This document shows, piece after piece, positions 36,518 to 49,083 of a stretch of DNA of 64,000 nucleotides (position 1 is the first letter of the stretch; each line of letters begins with the position of its first letter). Source of the DNA: Archegozetes longisetosus (lineage: Eukaryota > Arthropoda > Arachnida > Sarcoptiformes > Trhypochthoniidae). The position numbers were made by a program, and so were the translations under genes. The stretch is taken from the NCBI GenBank assembly GCA_018873245.2, contig JAEMBT020000001.1, positions 17,080,220 through 17,144,219 of the forward strand, in the 5' to 3' direction. The notes beneath the pieces were generated by a model. That model was not told where the DNA came from. It made no database searches and worked only from the letters and a program-made list of their open reading frames with translations.

Positions 36518-37803
36518 TTTGATTATTCATTAAATTAAGCTTATTTTATCAAAAGTGTACTTAACAAATTAAACTAGTAGGTGTTCAAGTTATGACTAAA
36601 TCCATTTTAACAAATATTCTCTTAGTATGCAGAAAAATAATTAGACGTTTAACTAGAGGGTAAAGGTTTTTGTAGAACAATAGATTTTATCAATTTTTAT
36701 ATGATTTCATGTATAATGTGCCTATAAATGTAAGCATGTTATGAATGTTGCCGCAAGGTTAGGTTTGATAACAGACTATCAATGGTTTTATATTCAATTT
36801 TATTGATTGTAAACCAGTAATAACTTATTTCGCTCGAAATTAAATCGAATCAAAAATAAGATTGCAATCTTAGTTTGCAATCTATGGATCTACGCATTAA
36901 ACAATCGCAATATAAATGTGCGGTCCCAATATGAGAGTACCTCAAATCAATTAATAGTAATTAATAGAATTATGAGTTGATAATATTTTTACAGACGTGA
37001 CAATTTTTATCTACATTCTTACTATCAGATTATATTAAATGGAGAGAGTTTCGGGATCCAAGAGAATTATAAAAATATTTTTAAAAGAAAAAACAATGCG
37101 AATTTAAATATAAACAATTTTTATACGTGCGGATGTGAATAATACTGCAGAAGATCGTCAAAATTTATTTACCTTGTCTAAAATTAAAAAGTCAATAATT
37201 CAAAATCGCGCTTTGCCAATTGTTGCTATGAATATTTGGGTCGATTCCTAGAATACCAGAATGAAGGTGTTCCAATGGTTCCGCCCCCATGTATAGTATA
37301 TCGTTGGACTTAGCTCAATGAACTGAGCTTATCGATACTATACTTGACCCAGTCACGTGACCTTTAACCTTTGACCCTTTATACCTGTAATCTGGAGACA
37401 AACTCACAATTATCTAAAAACCTATTAGTTGATCCAATATGAAGAATAATGTATCTTTCTCCCGGATTTATAGGAATATTTGCTGGAGGCAATACATATA
37501 CACTAACTAACATACTTCTAACTATAAGAAAAAATATACAAATAAATAGAAAAATTTTAAATCAAAATTTTTTGATATCAATAGTTGAATTATACTATAT
37601 CAAACAGTTCTCAATACATGAATTTTTTGAAAATCTAACTGAAACTAACCTAAATCCTTATGTATGTAAGTTTCGTCCAAATAAAATATCTCATTGTGGA
37701 CAAAGTTTCATTAAATTCTTATTAGCTCTCAAATAATTTCTAGCCTTTCCATTTAGAGACGTCGAGCTAACTTCTTACTGTTGACCATTTTATAGTCTAA
37801 GTA
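36518..37803. other. Receptor A upstream region
   Basis: The first about 480 bp (to about 37000) is homologous to the sequence upstream of receptors B, C, D and E, including GAACAATAGATTTTATCAAT, so the promoter was duplicated with the gene. Beyond 37020 the sequence is unique, with a small imperfect palindrome near 37300-37350 (ACTTAGCTCA...TGAGCTTATC). An ORF at 37449-37736 shows no domain. Confidence 0.5.
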
Positions 37804-38351
37804 CAGGGCTGGCGTTAAGTCACTTCATTTTTGAAAATTTTATTTCTCAGAAACTATAACAGATAATTAAATGAAACTAAAAGCAAACAAAAGAAGATAT
37901 GTGGAGGTTTAATGTAAGTTTTCAAAGTGAGCACCACCTATAACAGTGAGGTGGCGAAGACGAATTTCAAAATTGTCAATAGTGCGTTCCAAAATATCGG
38001 TTCCTATCGATTGGATCAAGGCACTGATGCGCTGCTTGAGGTCTTCTTGATTTTAAAAATTTTACCTTTTCACTGTATGGATACTGAGTGTTGAGTGATG
38101 TCCAAATTCTGTGAAAAACGCTCTTACAGTTTGAGTTAGGTTTTGTCCGTTTTGATAATAGAGTCGGACAATAGCCACCCGTTCGTCTTATGTGTAACAT
38201 CTCGTGGGAGACGCCATATTGAATTTAACTAGAATATGTAAACAAAACCTCCACTTCTCCTAAATCTCTCTATAATAATATAATAGATCATAGCCAGCTA
38301 AATTAAAAATACTGCGAAATTTAAAAATGAAGTGACTTATCGCCAACCCTG
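37804..38351 (-). mobile_element. Internally deleted mariner-like element
   Basis: TIRs CAGGGCTGGCGTTAAGTCAC and (inverted) CAGGGTTGGCGATAAGTCAC are flanked by TA. The minus strand begins MASPTRCYT, then reads DERVAIVRLYYQNGQN (a helix-turn-helix like that at the N-terminus of many mariner-type transposases) and ends with LKQRISALIQSIGTDILERT plus RLRHLTVIGGAHFENLH, which matches transposase C-termini. The catalytic core is missing, so this is a deletion derivative. Confidence 0.8.
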
Positions 38352-38911
38352 TATTTTATTAATTAAAAAAATGTATTTGGAATGCATTGTCCAATGCTAA
38401 TGCTTTGGTGAGCTTTAACTTATCGATGATCTTCTGTCATATTCGGTACAAATTCGCGTAAATACTGGTTTCTAACAACGGTTTGAATTGCAGAAATGTC
38501 ATAATAGTCTGCAATATATTTCTTAGGTCTATTTCTTAGTTGTGGAGACCGAGCCTGGCCATTATTTTCAATTCTTCATTATATATATTGATAAAATTGT
38601 AGAATTAAGTTAATTAGATGGTTGAAACAATAGGAAGTGTGATATCAATTTTTGGAGATTATAATCATAAAAAAGACTATTAATAGTATGAAAATTCTAT
38701 AAAACCTTTTGAAAATTTCCAAGAATGTAGTTCTTGGCAATTGCACTGATGAGTTCATTGATTAGTGGTCTCCGACCTTCTATTTCGAAAAACTTTTTGG
38801 TATTCACTATAATTTGTTGTGTATGTGATCTAAGATGTCTTCCTCTCCCAAAACCAATTAACATAAGCAATATAATAAATGTTATTAGAAAAATTACAAA
38901 ATAGAAATGAG
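38352..38911. other. Intergenic spacer between two elements
   Basis: AT-rich. GGAGACCG near 38545 and GGTCTCC near 38770 are inverted words, and the stretch between them may be another decayed element. No gene. Confidence 0.3.
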
Positions 38912-39267
38912 GGTAGAAGTGTAGTAATAAGGCGGATCAACTATAAAAATCACGCGACCACATATTCCGACAGTACTGAATGAGAGGAGTCGACTGAGCT
39001 AATTATTTTGGCCACACCCTAACGTTCATGAGCCACGCCCACAAAGGACTCTGAGCCATAGGTGGGTGTGGCCCATACTGTTGCAATGTAGTCATTGAGA
39101 CCTTTTCATAGACCCCCATGTTGTGGGGCGGGATCAACGGGGCGGAGATATAGAAAAGCGGGCGTGGCCGAAATAATTAGCTCAGTCGACTTCTCACATC
39201 GAGTACTATCGGAATATGTGGTCTCCAGATTTTTATACTTGATCCGCCTTATTACTACACTTCTACC
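38912..39267. mobile_element. MITE with GGT...ACC ends and 8-bp TSD
   Basis: The termini GGTAGAAGTGTAGTAATAAG and CTTATTACTACACTTCTACC are perfect inverted repeats and continue for about 90 bp with a few mismatches. A perfect 8-bp TSD, GAAATGAG, sits at 38904-38911 and 39268-39275. The core is clearly richer in G and C (GGCCACGCCC, GGGGCGGG). An 8-bp TSD allows hAT or Merlin; the GG start favours Merlin. 356 bp, no coding capacity. Confidence 0.85.
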
Positions 39268-39584
39268 GAAATGAGAATCCATTATAAAATGACAATTTGT
39301 ATTGAATTTGATGTTTATTCAATGTTAATATCAATATTTATTTTTATTAAAGAATTAATAATATTGATTTGTATTTAAGGTCATCTGCATTTGAAAAGTT
39401 AAGTCATATAAGTTCAACTTACTTAACATGTAGAGCGCATACTTCAGTATATCTATGTTTTGAGCTAGTTATAACTTTTCATATCCATTGAGTAGAGTGA
39501 ATAAATTTTAAAACTTTTAGAAAACCCCTAAACGAGGACCCTACGAATTTTTTACCTAGGTTTGGGCTCTAAAAGATTTGGACA

Positions 39585-39800
39585 ACCTATTTAGCAATGA
39601 TAATTAGCTTTAATATCAATGAATATTCAAGATATATAATTGCTATTTGAAATTTTTTTTCTAAATAAAAATTTGTTAAATTAAAGACGGCAACCGGAAT
39701 AATGGCGGGCCAAGATATTTTGCTAAGATTTACAGTAATTGAATAACTAAATTAGTCGAAACGTTCACAAGAGTTAAAAGGATTTTACATAGAAATAAAC
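39585..39800 (+). pseudogene. Relic of the small secreted-protein gene beside receptor B
   Basis: Intron 2 and exon 3 of the 31951-32472 gene are recognisable (ACGGCAACCGGAATAATGGC at 39687), with an in-frame stop after about 18 codons. Exons 1 and 2 are missing or unrecognisable. It lies 286 bp from the receptor B stop codon, in the same convergent layout as the intact pair. Confidence 0.75.
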
Positions 39801-40085
39801 GTTTACTTATGTGTTCTTAATCTTAGCTTGAATTTAGTCAATCGTTGCTGATATATTTATTTCGGAATTTTAAGTTAATAAAATAGATTCTTCTTATCTT
39901 CAATCTATTCAATAAAAAAATTTTGACCTAAATTTAATTAAATTAAAAAATCAGATAAAAGTAAACGATTCAAAACGTAATTAAACGAATAAAAGTAACA
40001 AAACATCCAATTTATTTTGATAAGATTAATACGAATTAGATGAAAATATTGACAGTATTTTGAATTTATAAAAATATATATTAAA

Positions 40086-42799
40086 TCAAGGAATAGATTT
40101 CGCTTTATTGAAAGGTTTATCGTCTGCTGCATCTGCTATATTATGCGATACATTATTAAAATCTGAATCATTTTGTCGTGGATTCTGGCCTCTACGACTA
40201 GCATAATGTTTATTTTCAGAGCTGCGAAGTGTTAAAACATTCAAATTATACTTCTTGACCACAAATATTGCAACGACAATTAATAGTGCGACTACTATAA
40301 TGACTCCTATAGCAATAGCAGCCTTTGAACCCCCAGAAGTTCCTGTTGAAGATTCGTTCGAAGACGAAATAGATGATTTAAATACCTTTTTTATCTGACA
40401 AATGTAAAGGTTTCGTGATATATAACCCGTACATCGGTTTTGTCTCCATTTCAGATCGAAAGCCTTTGTTTCAACACACATGTCTCCAGAATAATCGTTT
40501 TCAGGTACACCTATATTGACTATCTGTTGATTTTCATCCCAATTAGTGAAGTCGACAGCACTTCCATCATCCCACATAAAGTCATCTAAATATTAAATTT
40601 ACATCAACTCACTCAATATTCAGTTTCAAACACTATACAAAATACTTACCATTTGGTGTTTTATAGAGTCCAATCCAAGTATTGTATTTATTGTTTAGTC
40701 TACTCTTCATTAGATATAAATCATGATTTGAATGAATTGAAGCTAGAGTTCCGTTTCGTTTTCTACAATGAAACGATGCGTCGCCCCATGTCATCAAACC
40801 CTGACCTAAATCATTACTGATATCAGCACTAAACCAGTAACAATATTTTGATCTTTTGTCGAGATCAACCCATAGTTGTTTTTTATCTGTTGAGTTAATT
40901 TTAGGACAAATGGCATTCACTTCATCATCTAATTTAGGAAATGTGTCTGTTGTGGTTTTACAAATGTATGCTTTATTCGAAACACAATCGGTTGTTCTCC
41001 ACGTTCCATTACTTCGAAATTGATATACACATTCTTTGTCTGCCTGACCAGAAAATAATGGTTCACCATCATCCCATTGAGTAAAATAATTGGGCCAATT
41101 ATCAGTCCATTTGAAAACTTGAGACACATTCACATCTGAATAACTGCTGGAATAGAATCCAATCCAATATTGATCAGAATTACCATATTGTGTTATATAA
41201 TATTTTAGAAATGAATATTCGAATGGATTGACGACTGAAACGAGATGTGCTCCATTGATCTTCTGACAACTATTTTCTGCATCATTAAATGTTTGATAAC
41301 TGTTTGGATCGTCGACTAACAGATAACATGAATTTCTGAATTGTACAAAATTTTCGAAACCAGAAATACTACACGATTGAAATGCCTTTGGAGGTGGAGT
41401 AGCAATGTTTGGATCTATTAATATAAGTTAATTATCAAAATGATTTCTTTCAAGTATTTATCTAAAAAACTTTTGAATTAGAAGTATTGTTTATACCTTT
41501 TGGTCTTTCACAAATAGCTGTATGATTGCTATTACATGAAGTCGTTAACCAATTTCCCGCCTGTACATCATTATTTGATATGATAGTACAATTGTTGATG
41601 TAATAATTGTAAATGATATCTTGTGTGGCCCAATTTGTATAGGAAAGTGGACTTTGATCGTCCCAAACCCAACTACAAGCAAAACATGAATGAATTTTTA
41701 TTTGTAAAGGTTCAATGCATCTTCTATTTTATTGTCTTAGAGTTCAATTGAATAAATTATTTATAAGTCTTACGTGTAAGTCGTTGTGCTTAACCTAATA
41801 CCAATGAATGGCATTGGCTTATCGGCGATCAGAGAAGTGATAAAATTTTGTTCCTCTGTTGAATGGATTGATAAAAGTTCTCCACTAACAAGACCACCTG
41901 TTATAGAAGCACATTTAGCTCTGGCCTCATTCCATGTCATTAAACCACTGTCCAGTATTTTGATACATTTTTCATTTTTATATTGTATCCAATCTTTAAT
42001 AGATTACGTATCTTAGTTATCGATTCATAATAATTTTATTGCTGTAACTAAATGATTTTACGAAATTCTTTTGATAGGATCTTTTGAAAAGCGTTGGAAT
42101 AAGCTATGTACCTGAAGGACAGTTTCCGGGTGGTGTTGGTGTTGTTGGGTTGACTGTGGGTGCTACCAAACTTTTCTTGCAAATGAATCCGTGATAACTA
42201 TTGCACTCTTCGCGATACCACAATCCATTCTGTTGACTAGTTGTAACTGCATTGTTATTAGAATTAGATTTTATAGCAACACATCTTCCTTGCAGAAAAA
42301 TGTCTCTGCTTTCAGGTTGTAAACCATTAATAGTGGTGTTGGCATAGTTTCTGAATTGAACTGGAGTTCCATCTGACCACTTAAATTCTCCTCTTTTCGA
42401 CATACTATTTAAACCAATCCAATAGTAAGTGGTGTAGTAATAATTATAATTATTAAATTTTAAATTAGCGAATAAGTTATTTGTTTTATTATCATGAATG
42501 GATAATAATTGAGCATTATTTGAGTGACAAAAATCATTCGCTTCGTGCCATGTCTTTGCATAAATAGATACGTAATAACACGTATTGTTATCGAGAGTTA
42601 TCCAGTTTTCCAATCCAACTTTAGGGCATTTGGCGTAAGCTATGGTGTGGAAAATAATTTAATCTTTTCTCAATTACTTAATTAATATTAGGCATAATTC
42701 GAATTATTAAATGTTACCTGGTTGAAAAGTTGGAACAACATTAGAATTACTATTTGAGAATAATTGTATAAATAATATTAAAGTCAATCTGGTATACAT
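40086..42799 (-). CDS. Four-CTLD type I membrane receptor, copy B
   Basis: Six exons: 42799-42718, 42639-42112, 41993-41774, 41672-41497, 41414-40650 and 40585-40086 (2271 nt, 756 aa), all open and in phase. The signal peptide is MYTRLTLILFIQLFS. Same domain order as copy A: CTLD1 (WITLDNNTCYYVS), Pro/Thr linker, CTLD2, CTLD3, CTLD4, Ser-rich stalk, TM helix (IAIGVIIVVALLIVVAIFVV), tail. In the tail the NPF of copies A and E reads KPF, so the predicted EH-binding site is lost while SRRGQN is kept. Intron 1 is only 78 bp. No sugar-binding EPN/QPD or WND motif is seen in any CTLD. It looks like a functional gene. Confidence 0.88.
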
Positions 42800-43450
42800 T
42801 TTGATTATTTATAAATTGAACTTATTTTATCAAAAGTTTATTCATCGAGTTAAACTAATAGGTGTTTAAGTTATGACTGAATCTATTTTAACAAATATTC
42901 TCTTATTATATAGAAAAATAGGTAAACCTTTACGAAAGGGGAAAGATCTTTGTAGAACAATAGATTTTATCAATTATTATATAATTTCATGTATTTTATG
43001 CATATGAATTTGAGCATATTATGAATATTGTTGTAAAGTCAGACTTGATAACAGTTAATTGATAATTTGTATTCAACTATAATGATTGTAATCCAGTGAT
43101 TACTTTATTTCACTTGAAATAAAATCGAATTGAAAGTAGTTTACAAGTTATAGATCTACACATTGAATAATAGCAATGTAAGTGTGTGGTCACAACGTTA
43201 GAGTACTTCACATCAGTTCAGTGTAATCAGTATAATTATGAATTCGCAATATTTTTACAGACGTGACTTTTTCTATTTTTATCTGCACTAATACGATTAG
43301 ATTGTACCTGATGGGGAGTTTTCTAAAGAAGTTGTGCGCTGCTTAAACCAATTAAACTAGAAAAATGACTATCGAATTTTCTTTTATAGTAAACTCAAAA
43401 TTTAATTCATACGATGTAATTATCACTGAAATTATTGATAAGAAGAGTCA
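42800..43450. other. Receptor B upstream region
   Basis: Collinear with the region upstream of receptor D (54678-55183 and 56979-57130), with a few percent visible divergence. It holds the empty target site (TA at 43305-43306) for the 1.8-kb element present upstream of D. No gene. Confidence 0.6.
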
Positions 43451-43933
43451 AATCGTATTAGAGTAGACAATTGATATTTTGAAACCGCTTTTTTGAAATA
43501 CAATTTATTTTGAAACTCCAAAAATGTCCGTCATTTCTTCATAAGGAACAATGTTAATAATACCGCTTATTTTGAAGCAGTTTACTTTGAAATACTCAGT
43601 ATTTTTTAAAAATTTTAACATCAGTCTATTTTATTGTGCACCTCTTTATTTTGAAATATCTGTCAAATAGTTTTAATATATAATAATACATCAAAATTTC
43701 GCGCTAAATCATTGTTATTAGCACTACTGAACAGTTCGACTTCCAGAGATTCGTGGATAAACCTCAAAACTTGAACCCTAATCTAAATAAAATCTTAGTT
43801 TTAATCATTGAAATACTGCATTTTGATGAAAATCTCTATTTTGATCATTTTTCAATATACCGCCTATTTTGAAAACTCGTTATTTTGAACAAATTTTTTT
43901 GGCAAGAGAGTTCAAAATAACGACGTTCTACTG
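43450..43933. mobile_element. pogo/Tigger-like repeat rich in TATTTTGAAA
   Basis: The right end ...TCAAAATAACGACGTTCTACTG followed by TA is a typical pogo-group terminus; the left end near 43455 (GAGTAGACAATTGATATTTTG) is its imperfect inverse. Internal TATTTTGAA words recur many times. The left part is also present upstream of D (57130-57363). Confidence 0.55.
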
Positions 43934-44697
43934 TACTGATTTACAATTGATTTGATTCAGCTTATACAGAAAACATTTTGACTGATTTTTACAAAAGTAT
44001 GAAATTAACATAAACAATATCTAATCTCGTAGACATAATATTTAGCTTTATCAGTTGGCAGAGTATCGTCAGATTCGAAGTCAGTCAAATTTGATTTTCA
44101 TCTTTCGACCACACTCTTAGACATCAATATATTATGTTTGCAGCAATGTTCAGCTTGTTTGAAACTCTGTTTTGAAATGAGAATTAGAACAAACCTTATT
44201 GAGCAGCCAGAAACCACTTCCTTGGAGAACTCGAAATATAATATTAATAGAAAACATGAAATATCGTTGGCAAATTATTTAGTTTAAACTACATTACAAG
44301 TGAATAACAGAATAATTTTTATAGTCATTCAAACAACTGTATAAAAAGATAAGCCATAAGACATTGCTTAAGTATAAGAAAATTGTATAATCAATGAATA
44401 GTTTATTCAAAATCGGGATCTTAAACAAAATTGAACAGTAGAGATAAAGTGAAATTTATCTTGAAGCATGTAATTGTGAGTTATATTAAAAGAACAACTC
44501 TTTTAAAGCTGATAAAAAAGACACAAATATCAAATCATTAAATTTAATGATAGTTATATAAATTAATAAGATAAAATTTTTATTGAAAATATTTAGAGTT
44601 TGACTTTAATCATTTTTGAATACTTATTATAATTAACTCATCAAAATGGTCAAAGTATAGGTTAAGTACCAGCACTTTAATAAATTTAGTAAACGAT
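43934..44697. other. Spacer downstream of receptor C
   Basis: AT-rich; no relic of the small secreted-protein gene could be found here, unlike downstream of A, B, D and E. No other gene seen. Confidence 0.45.
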
Positions 44698-47469
44698 TCA
44701 ATTTTTCGATGGCATAGAAGAACATTCATTTTCAGATTTATTCCAACTGACTACTGATTCACACATAACAGTTTCACCATTAGGTCTAATATTTTCACCT
44801 CTTCTACTGGCATACAATAAATTCTCAAAACTTTGAAAATTTAAAAACTTTGGAGAATTAAGTTTGAGTTTTTTAACAGTAAAAATAGCAGAGCCACAAA
44901 TTACTGCAACTAAAATAATAACACCAAAAATAATACCAGCTCTTAAACCACCAGACATTCCTGTCAAAGATTTATTCGAAGACGTAATAAAAGATGATTT
45001 GAATACTTTTTTTATTTGGCAAATATAAAGATTTGGTGATCCATAACCCGAGCATCTATTTTGTCTCCATTTCAAATCTAAAGCCTTTGTTTCAACGCAC
45101 ATGTCATCTGAATTGTCACTTACAGGTGTGTCTGAATTGACTATCTGTTGATTTTCATCCCAGTTAGTGAAATCGACAGCACTTCCATCCTCCCATATAA
45201 AGTCACCTAAATATCAAATTTACATCAAGTTTATTTAATATTTAATTTTCGGTTTCAAATAATATATAAATTGCACACCATTTGGTGTTTTATAGAGTCC
45301 AATCCAAGTATTATATTTATTATTTAGTCTACTCTTCATTAGAGATAAATCATGATTTGAGTGAATTGAGGCCAGAGTTCCATTTCGTTTTCTACAACGA
45401 AACGATGCGTCTGCCCATGTCATCAAACCCTGACCATAAGCATTATTGATATCAGCACTAAACCAATAACAATATTTTGATCTTTTGTCGAGATCTACCC
45501 ATTGTTGTTTTTTATCTGTTGAGTTAATTTTAGGACAAATGGCATTCACTTCATTATCCAACTTGGGAATTGTGTCTGTTGTGGTTTTACAAATATATGC
45601 TCTATTCGAAACACAATCAGATGTCCTCCACGTTCCATTGCTTCGAAATTGATATACACATTCTTTGTCTGCCTGACCAGAAAATAGTGGTTCACCATCA
45701 TCCCATTGAGTAAAATAATTGGGCCAATTATCAGTCCATTTGAAAACTTGAGACACATTCACATCTGAATAACTGCTGGAATAGAATCCAATCCAATATT
45801 GATCAGAATTACCATATTCTGCAATATAATATTTTAGAAATGAATATTCGAAAGGATTAACGATAGAGACGAGATGTGCTCCATTCAACTTTTGACAACT
45901 ATTTTCTGCGTCATTAAATTTTTGATAACTATTTGGATCATCCACTAAAAGATAACACGATTGTCTGAATTGTACAAATTTTTCAAATCCAGAAATACTA
46001 CACGATTGAAATGCCTTTGGAGGTGGAGTAGCGACGTTTGGATCTATTAACATAAGCTTATCATCAAAATGGTGATGAATTTCAGGAATTTTCTTAAACT
46101 ATATGAATTAGATTGAATATTATCCATACCCTTTGGTCTTTCACAAATAGCTGTATGATTACTGTTACATGAAGTAGCTAGCCACTTTCCAGCCTGTACA
46201 TCATTAGTTATCATAATAGCACATTTAAAATTATAATAATTATTATTGACATCTTGTGTCGCCCAATTGGCATAAGAAACTGGACTTTGATCGTCCCAGA
46301 CCCAACTATAATCAAAATGATTAATACATTTTTAATTCTCAAGTTAAACGTAATCTTATTTAGCTATTTAGAGTTTATTGAAGATCATTATATGCCTTAC
46401 GTGTAAGTCGTTGGATTTCTCATAAAACCGATGAACGGCGTTGGCTTATCGGCTATCAGAGAAGTGATGAAATTTTGTTCCTCTGTTGAATGGATTGATA
46501 AAAGTTCTCCACTAACGAGAGGATCTGTTGTAGAAGCACATTTAGCCCTGGCCTCATTCCATGTCATTAAACTACTGTCTAATATTTTGATACATTTTTC
46601 ACTTTTATATTGTATCCAACCTTTAATAGATTACAAATTTTAGTTATCAATTTATAATAACTTGATTGACGTGATCAAAATCTTCAACAATATTCTATTA
46701 AGAGATATTTTAAAAATCTCTTACCTGAAGGACAGTTTCCAGGAGACGTTGTTGGTTTTACTGTGGGTTTCATTAAATCATTTTGGCAAATGAATCTATA
46801 ATAACTATTGCAATTTTTACGATACCACAATCCATTTCGTAGATAGTTTCTATTAATTCTCGCATTGACATTTGAACTAGAACTCATAACAACACATCTT
46901 CCTTGCAGAAAAATATCTGTGCTTTCAGGCTGTAAGCCATTAATAGTGGTGTTGGCATAGTTTCTGAATTGAACTGGAGTTCCATCTGACCACTTAAATT
47001 CTCCTCTTTTCGACATACTATTTAAACCAATCCAATAGTAAGTGGTGTAGTAATAATTATAATTGTTAAATTTGAAATTAGCGAATAAATTATTCGTTTT
47101 GAAATTGTGAATGGATAATAATTGAGCATTATTTGAGTGACAGAAATCATTGGCGTCGTGCCACGTCTTCGCATAATTAGAAACGTAATAACACGTATTG
47201 TTATCGAAAGTTATCCAATTTTCTAATCCAGCTTTAGGGCATTTGACGTAGACTATGGTGTGAGAAATAATTAAGTCTTTTTCCAACTACTTAACTAATA
47301 ATATGCTTAATTCAAATTATTAACTGATACCTGGCTGACGGGTTTGTACAAACGGTGGTCTCATAGTAAAAACTGGCTTTATTGGTGGAAAACGAGTTCG
47401 AGGAAAAATAATAGAATCATTATTTGAAAATAGTTGTAAAAATACTATTAAAATTAATCTCAGATACAT
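44698..47469 (-). CDS. Four-CTLD type I membrane receptor, copy C
   Basis: Six exons: 47469-47331, 47252-46725, 46620-46401, 46305-46130, 46043-45279 and 45206-44698 (2337 nt, 778 aa), open and in phase. The exon-5 donor is GTGTGC where the other copies have GTAA. Exon 1 is long: after the signal peptide (MYLRLILIVFLQLFS) comes a basic, Pro-rich segment (PRTRFPPIKPVFTMRPP) before CTLD1. The four CTLDs match copies A and B. The TM helix is different in detail (IFGVIILVAVICGSAIF), and after SRRGEN the tail is unrelated to the others (ends ECSSMPSKN), with no NPF. This is the most divergent open copy, which suggests changed trafficking or signalling. Confidence 0.86.
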
Positions 47470-48230
47470 TTTGACTATTTATTAAACTAAACTTGTCTTG
47501 TTAAAAGTTTATTTGACGAACTACACTTATAGGCGTTTAAGATATGAATAAATTTATTTTCAACGAATATTCTCTTATTATACAGAAAAAATTAGACTCT
47601 TGACTACAAACAAAATAACTTTGACAAACAATAAATTTTATCAATTTTTATTATGGTTGCATGTTTGTGCCTACAAATGCAAATATATAATTAATATTGC
47701 CAAGAAGACAGATTTAACAATAGATTATCAATAATTTTTCCACTGAATTTTAGTGATTGTAGACCAGTGATAACATCATTTATCTTGAAATCAAATTGAG
47801 CCGAAAATAGCTTGCAAGTTATTGATCTACGCACTGTACAATGGAAAAGTGTGCGACCTCAATGTCATATTATCTCAAGTCAATAGATGGAAATCAGTGG
47901 AATCATGAGTTCATAATATTTTTACAGACATTGCTTTCGGAATTTTACCAACAATAATATGATGTGATTATATTACATGAGTAGTTATCATTTTTTATCA
48001 ATGTTTATATTTAAATGGCCATAATAACGACTCGAAAGGTTTATCAACATACAGTTAAAATATATCTATATTTAGAAAGAGTTTGTTACAGTTTATCCAA
48101 ATATGAACAAGGAGTCATTTGATTTTCCGCACCAAATCGAAGTATTTATAAGTGGAGAGAACAATAGTACTATCATATGAATAGAAAAATATTTCGCTCT
48201 TGATATTAACTGAAGATAAATTATTAATAT
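47470..48230. other. Receptor C upstream region
   Basis: The first about 480 bp is homologous, with more divergence, to the other receptor upstream regions. The rest is AT-rich without a gene. Confidence 0.45.
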
Positions 48231-48234
48231 AAAT

Positions 48235-48680
48235 AAAGGAAATAATGGAACCTAAAACGCTTCCTTGAAGAACATAAACAGATTTTCTTGGCATTGTTAA
48301 ACTTTGTTATTTTCTTTAATAAATTAGTTGCAATTTCTTAAATGTGAGATAAACCATAAAAACGATTTCTAGTCAGTCTAAACGAAACAGTTTATAGTGA
48401 ATATAAAGACTAATAGTATGAAATGCACTTTCTCGATCCAATGTTAAAAAACACATTCTTTTACATTGTTTTGTGTGTAAACTTCAATTTGGATTGAAAT
48501 AATATATCTGAATATGAAAAATGAATTCTAAAACTGAATTGAGAGTCATTAAAAATTTCTTTTTCAGTAACATATGCTGAAAGATTATCGATAACCAATC
48601 TTTCCATTATTTCGCCAACATGAGGCAATACACAGAGTGGACGGAAATTTCATACTGTAGATTTCATTGGATTTTCTTTA
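48235..48680 (-). mobile_element. Non-LTR retrotransposon reverse transcriptase relic
   Basis: The minus strand reads, with stops and shifts, RPLCVLPHVGEIMERLVIDN, then NDSQFSFR, KNVFFNIGSRKC, and VLQGSVLGSII. These match in order the RT blocks of Jockey/R1-like elements (RPxSLLPxxxKxxE, NxxQFGFR, LDxxKAF, GxPQGSVLGP). The catalytic YADD block is not recognisable. Confidence 0.65.
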
Positions 48681-49083
48681 TTAATCAATTGAAAATGTTA
48701 ATAATTTCATTAGACTTTTAACAATATCCAAAATTCAAATATCGAAACTGTGTTTTCCTTCATTATTAATTGTTTAATCAATTCGTATAGGAAAAGATTT
48801 CTTGACTGGAACTTCTTAAAACTCTTATATCTATTTTGAATTAAATCTATTAACTCTTGACGGTTAGTAGGTCGCAGCTCTACCAAAACAGAATCTGAAA
48901 TTCAACACATATGCGTTCTATGACATTTAAGTGGAGTGATGAACCGGATCAAGTCTACCCCAGAACTGTTAGAAAAGTTTTGTTTTGATTTGTGCGAAAT
49001 TATTCTTATGCATCGCTCTAGCAATGTATAATCATTTATTATACCTGTCATATATAAAACTTTTGCTATAATGATGTTGTCAT

